A DNA stretch of 64,000 nucleotides from Antedon mediterranea. Its lineage: Eukaryota; Echinodermata; Crinoidea; Comatulida; Antedonidae. A program made the position numbers and the translations under genes. Shown here one piece after another: positions 61,001 through 64,000 of the stretch. The notes under the pieces are model-generated. The model ran no database searches and was not told the DNA's origin. It saw nothing but the letters and a program-made list of their open reading frames with translations. The DNA lies in the NCBI RefSeq assembly GCF_964355755.1, contig NC_092673.1:24929001-24993000 (forward strand), written 5' to 3'. The stretch's first letter is position 1; the number at the start of each line of letters is the position of its first letter.

Positions 61001-61427
61001 ATACTAGGGTACCTCCATAGTCGTCCAGTATAAGTTAGAGTGTGACCATTGGTCCCGTTTACTCAGCCCTCATCTTTTAAATCTGAGTGTAACTCAATTA
61101 CGATTTGTTATATAGTGAAATTTGATACTGTATTTGTGAGAAAATGGCGGATTGCTCCTGGGAGTAACTTGGTGGGATTATACTAGGGTACCTCCTTAGT
61201 CGTCCAGTATAAGTTAGGGTGTGACCACTGGTCCCGTTTACTCAGCCCTCATCTAATAAATCTGAGTGTAACTCAATTACGATCTTTAATATTATAGTGA
61301 AATTTGATACTGTATTTTTGAGAAAATGGCGGATTGCTCCTGGGAGTCACTTGGTGGGATTATACTAGGGGACCTCCTTAATTGTCTAGTATAAGTTAGA
61401 GTAAGACCGCTGGTCCCGTTTACTCAG
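46087..61427 (+). repeat. Satellite array, ~182 bp monomer, direct orientation (~84 copies)
   Basis: The monomer runs TGTGAGAAAATGGCGGATTG, CTCCTGGGAGTCACTTGGTG, GGATTATACTAGGGTACCTC, CTTAGTCGTCCAGTATAAGT, TAGAGTAGGACCACTGGTCC, GTTTACTCAGCCCTCATCTT, AAATCTGAGTGTAACTCAAT and TACGATTTTTAATATTATAG, then GTGAAATTTGATACTGTAT. Successive TGAGAAAATG starts lie at 46111, 46293, 46475, 46657 and 46840, so the period is 182-183. Copies differ by a few percent, with shared deletion or substitution variants that reveal local multimer periods of about 525, 1090, 1270 and 1456 bp. No unit codes for a long protein. Homology fades left of about 46105. Confidence 0.97.
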
Positions 61428-62243
61428 GAGCAATCCGCCATTTTCTCACAAATACAGTATCAAATTTCACTATATAAAAAATCGTAATTGAGTTACACTA
61501 AGATTTAAAAGATGAGGGCTGAGTAAACGGGACCAGCGGTCCCACCCAAACTTACACTGGACGACTAAGGAGGTCCCCTAGTATAATCCCACCATGTGAC
61601 TCCCAGGAGCAATCCGCCATTTTCTCACAAATACAGTATCAAATTTCACGATAATATTAAAGATCGTAATTGAGTTACACTCAGATTTAAAAGATGAGGG
61701 CTGAGTAAACAGGACCAGTGGTCCTACTCTAACTTATACTGGACGACTAAGAAGGTACCCTAGTATAATCCCACCAAGTGACTCCCAGGATCAATCCGCC
61801 ATTTTCTCACAAATACAGTATCAAATTTCACTATAATATTAAAAATCGTAATTGAGTTACACTCAAATTTAAAAGATGAGGGCTGAGTAAACGGGACCAG
61901 TGGTCCCACCCTAACTTATACTGAACGACTAAGGAGGTACCCTAGTATAATCCAACCAAGTGACTCCCAGGAGCAATCCGCCATTTTCTCACAAATACAG
62001 TATCAAATTTCACTATAATATTAAAAATCGTAATTGAGTTACACTCAGATTTAAAAGATGATTGCTGAGTAAACAAAACCAGCGGTCCTACCTTCACTTA
62101 TACTGGATATCTAAGGAAGTACCCTAGTATAATCCCACCGAGAGTGACTTCCAGGAGCAATCCGCCGTTTTCTCACAAATACAGTACCAAATTTCACTAT
62201 AATATTAAAAATCGTAATTGAGTTACACTCAGAATTAAAAGAT

Positions 62244-62334
62244 CTCCTGGGAGTCACTTGGTGGGATTATACTAGGGGACCTCCTTAATTGTCCAGTATA
62301 AGTTAGAGTAGGACCGCTGGTCCCGTTTACTCAG
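62244..62334 (+). repeat. Inverted 91 bp half-monomer, copy 1
   Basis: Starts CTCCTGGGAGTCACTTGGTG directly after ...AAAAGAT and ends GTCCCGTTTACTCAG directly before GAGCAATCCGCC. In the surrounding reverse array the same place normally holds the reverse complement of this sequence, so it is an in-place inversion of half a monomer. Both breakpoints sit at GAG/CTC. Confidence 0.9.
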
Positions 62335-63148
62335 GAGCAATCCGCCATTTTCTCACAAATACAGTATCAAATTTCACTATATAAAAAATCGTAATTGAGT
62401 TACACTAAGATTTAAAAGATGAGGGCTGAGTAAACGGGACCAGCGGTCCCACCCAAACTTACACTGGACGACTAAGGAGTTCCCCTAGTATAATCCCACC
62501 ATGTGACTCCCAGGAGCAATCCGCCATTTTCTCACAAATACAGTATCAAATTTCACGATAATATTAAAGATCGTAATTGAGTTACACTCAGATTTAAAAG
62601 ATGAGGGCTGAGTAAACAGGACCAGTGGTCCTACTCTAACTTATACTGGACGACTAAGAAGGTACCCTAGTATAATCCCACCAAGTGACTCCCAGGAGCA
62701 ATCCGCCATTTTCTCACAAATACAGTATCAAATTTCACTATAATATTAAAAATCGTAATTGAGTTACACTCAAATTTAAAAGATGAGGGCTGAGTAAACG
62801 GGACCAGTGGTCCCACCCTAACTTATACTGAACGACTAAGGAGGTACCCTAGTATAATCCCACCAAGTGACTCCCAGGAGCAATCCGCCATTTTCTCACA
62901 AATACAGTATTAAATTTCACTATAATATTAAAAATCGTAATTGAGTTACACTCAGATTAAAAAGATGATTGCTGAGTAAACAAAACCAGCGGTCCTACCT
63001 TCACTTATACTGGATATCTATGGAAGTACCCTAGTATAATCCCACCGAGTGACTTCCAGGAGCAATCCGCCGTTTTCTCACAAATACAGTACCAAATTTC
63101 ACTATAATATTAAAAATCGTAATTGAGTTACACTCAGATTTAAAAGAT

Positions 63149-63239
63149 CTCCTGGGAGTCACTTGGTGGGATTATACTAGGGGACCTCCTTAATTGTCCA
63201 GTATAAGTTAGAGTAGGACCGCTGGTCCCGTTTACTCAG
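63149..63239 (+). repeat. Inverted 91 bp half-monomer, copy 2
   Basis: Same breakpoints and same length as the copy at 62244-62334, 905 bp further on, including the AATTGTCCAG variant. Confidence 0.9.
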
Positions 63240-63871
63240 GAGCAATCCGCCATTTTCTCACAAATACAGTATCAAATTTCACTATATAAAAAATCGTAAT
63301 TGAGTTACACTAAGATTTAAAAGATGATGGCTGAGTAAACGGGACCAGCGGTCCCACCCTAACTTATACTGGACGACTAAGGAGGTCCCCTAGTATAATC
63401 CCACCAAGTGACTCCCAGGAGCAATCCGCCATTTTCTCACAAATACAGTATCAAATTTCACGATAATATTAAAGATCGTAATTGAGTTACACTCAGATTT
63501 AAAAGATGAGGGCTGAATAAACAAGACCAGTGTTCCTACTCTAACTTATACTGGAAAACTAAGGAGGTACCCTAGTATAATCCCACCAAGTGACTCCCAG
63601 GAGCAATCCGCCATTTTCTCACAAATACAGTATCAAATTTCACTATAATATTAAAAATCGTAATTGAGTTACACTCAGATTTAAAAGATGAGGGCTGAGT
63701 AAACGGGACCAGTGGTCCCATCCTAACTTATAATGGACGACTAAGGAGGTACCCTAGTATAATCCCACCAAGTGACTCCCAGGAGCAATCCGCCATTTTC
63801 TCACAAATACAGTATCAACTTTCACTATAATATTAAAAATCGTAATTGAGTTACACTCAGATTTAAAAGAT

Positions 63872-63962
63872 CTCCTGGGAGTCACTTGGTGGGATTATAC
63901 TAGGGGACCTCCTTAATTGTCCAGTATAAGTTAGAGTAGGACCGCTGGTCCCGTTTACTCAG
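63872..63962 (+). repeat. Inverted 91 bp half-monomer, copy 3
   Basis: Same breakpoints and length again, 723 bp after copy 2, so one monomer shorter than the previous period. Confidence 0.9.
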
Positions 63963-64000
63963 GAGCAATCCGCCATTTTCTCAAAAATACAGTATCAAAT

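Larger units (their letters stand above)
61428..64000 (-). repeat. Satellite array in inverted orientation with 5-mer higher-order repeat
   Basis: From 61428 the same monomer is read in reverse complement (GAGCAATCCGCCATTTTCTC...). Forward half-monomers interrupt it at 62244-62334, 63149-63239 and 63872-63962. The reverse-start junctions 61428, 62335, 63240 and 63963 give periods of 907, 905 and 723 bp, that is five, five and four monomers. The array continues beyond the window. Confidence 0.95.

Noticed and set aside
46087-64000. CRISPR-like array
   Set aside because: The repeated unit is the whole 182 bp monomer with no unique spacers; this is a eukaryotic satellite.

Overview
The window looks like nuclear DNA of an animal. 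It is AT-rich, its genes are split by many GT-AG introns, and it is full of SINEs, hairpin-type DNA transposons, minisatellites and a long satellite array. Six protein-coding genes are supported by exon-by-exon reading, with phases that close into full frames. A marine invertebrate deuterostome, probably an echinoderm, is my best guess. The basis is a Renilla-luciferase-type gene, a chimeric 5S/tRNA SINE and frequent TAGGCC-rich tracts. This is inference; no ribosomal or mitochondrial marker is present to prove it.

Layout. 1-6.3 kb: non-coding, with remains of a transposon ORF (about 1.1-2.0 kb) and four tandem copies of a ~630 bp unit (2.3-4.9 kb). 6.4-13.0 kb (+): NELFA, negative elongation factor A, nine exons, N-terminal exon(s) not found. 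A ~1 kb minisatellite fills one intron, and a 5S-rRNA/tRNA SINE starts 11 bases after the stop codon. 13.1-15.5 kb: repeats. 15.5-27.0 kb (-): ARMH3 (C10orf76), 23 coding exons, complete. 28.1-29.1 kb (+): a single-exon Renilla-luciferase/haloalkane-dehalogenase-like gene. 30.1-33.4 kb (-): CUTC, seven exons. 34.2-35.1 kb (+): MRPL35, three coding exons. 35.5-45.3 kb (-): a HEAT-repeat gene resembling HEATR4, twelve coding exons. About 46.1 kb to the end: roughly 98 copies of a ~182 bp satellite monomer. The array reverses orientation at 61,427. Beyond that point it is organised as a ~5-monomer higher-order repeat, each unit marked by one 91 bp half-monomer turned back to front.

The six genes alternate strictly in strand (+ - + - + -), giving three convergent and two divergent neighbour pairs. 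Two convergent pairs have poly(A) signals for both strands packed within 13-17 bp. The genes do not form one pathway: they cover Pol II pausing, Golgi PI4P control, an alpha/beta-hydrolase, a CutC-family protein, the mitochondrial ribosome and a HEAT scaffold. They look like an ordinary compact housekeeping block next to a satellite. The most unusual content is the satellite's inverted-half-monomer organisation, the intronless luciferase-like gene with a presequence-like N-terminus, and the chimeric SINE in the NELFA 3' UTR.
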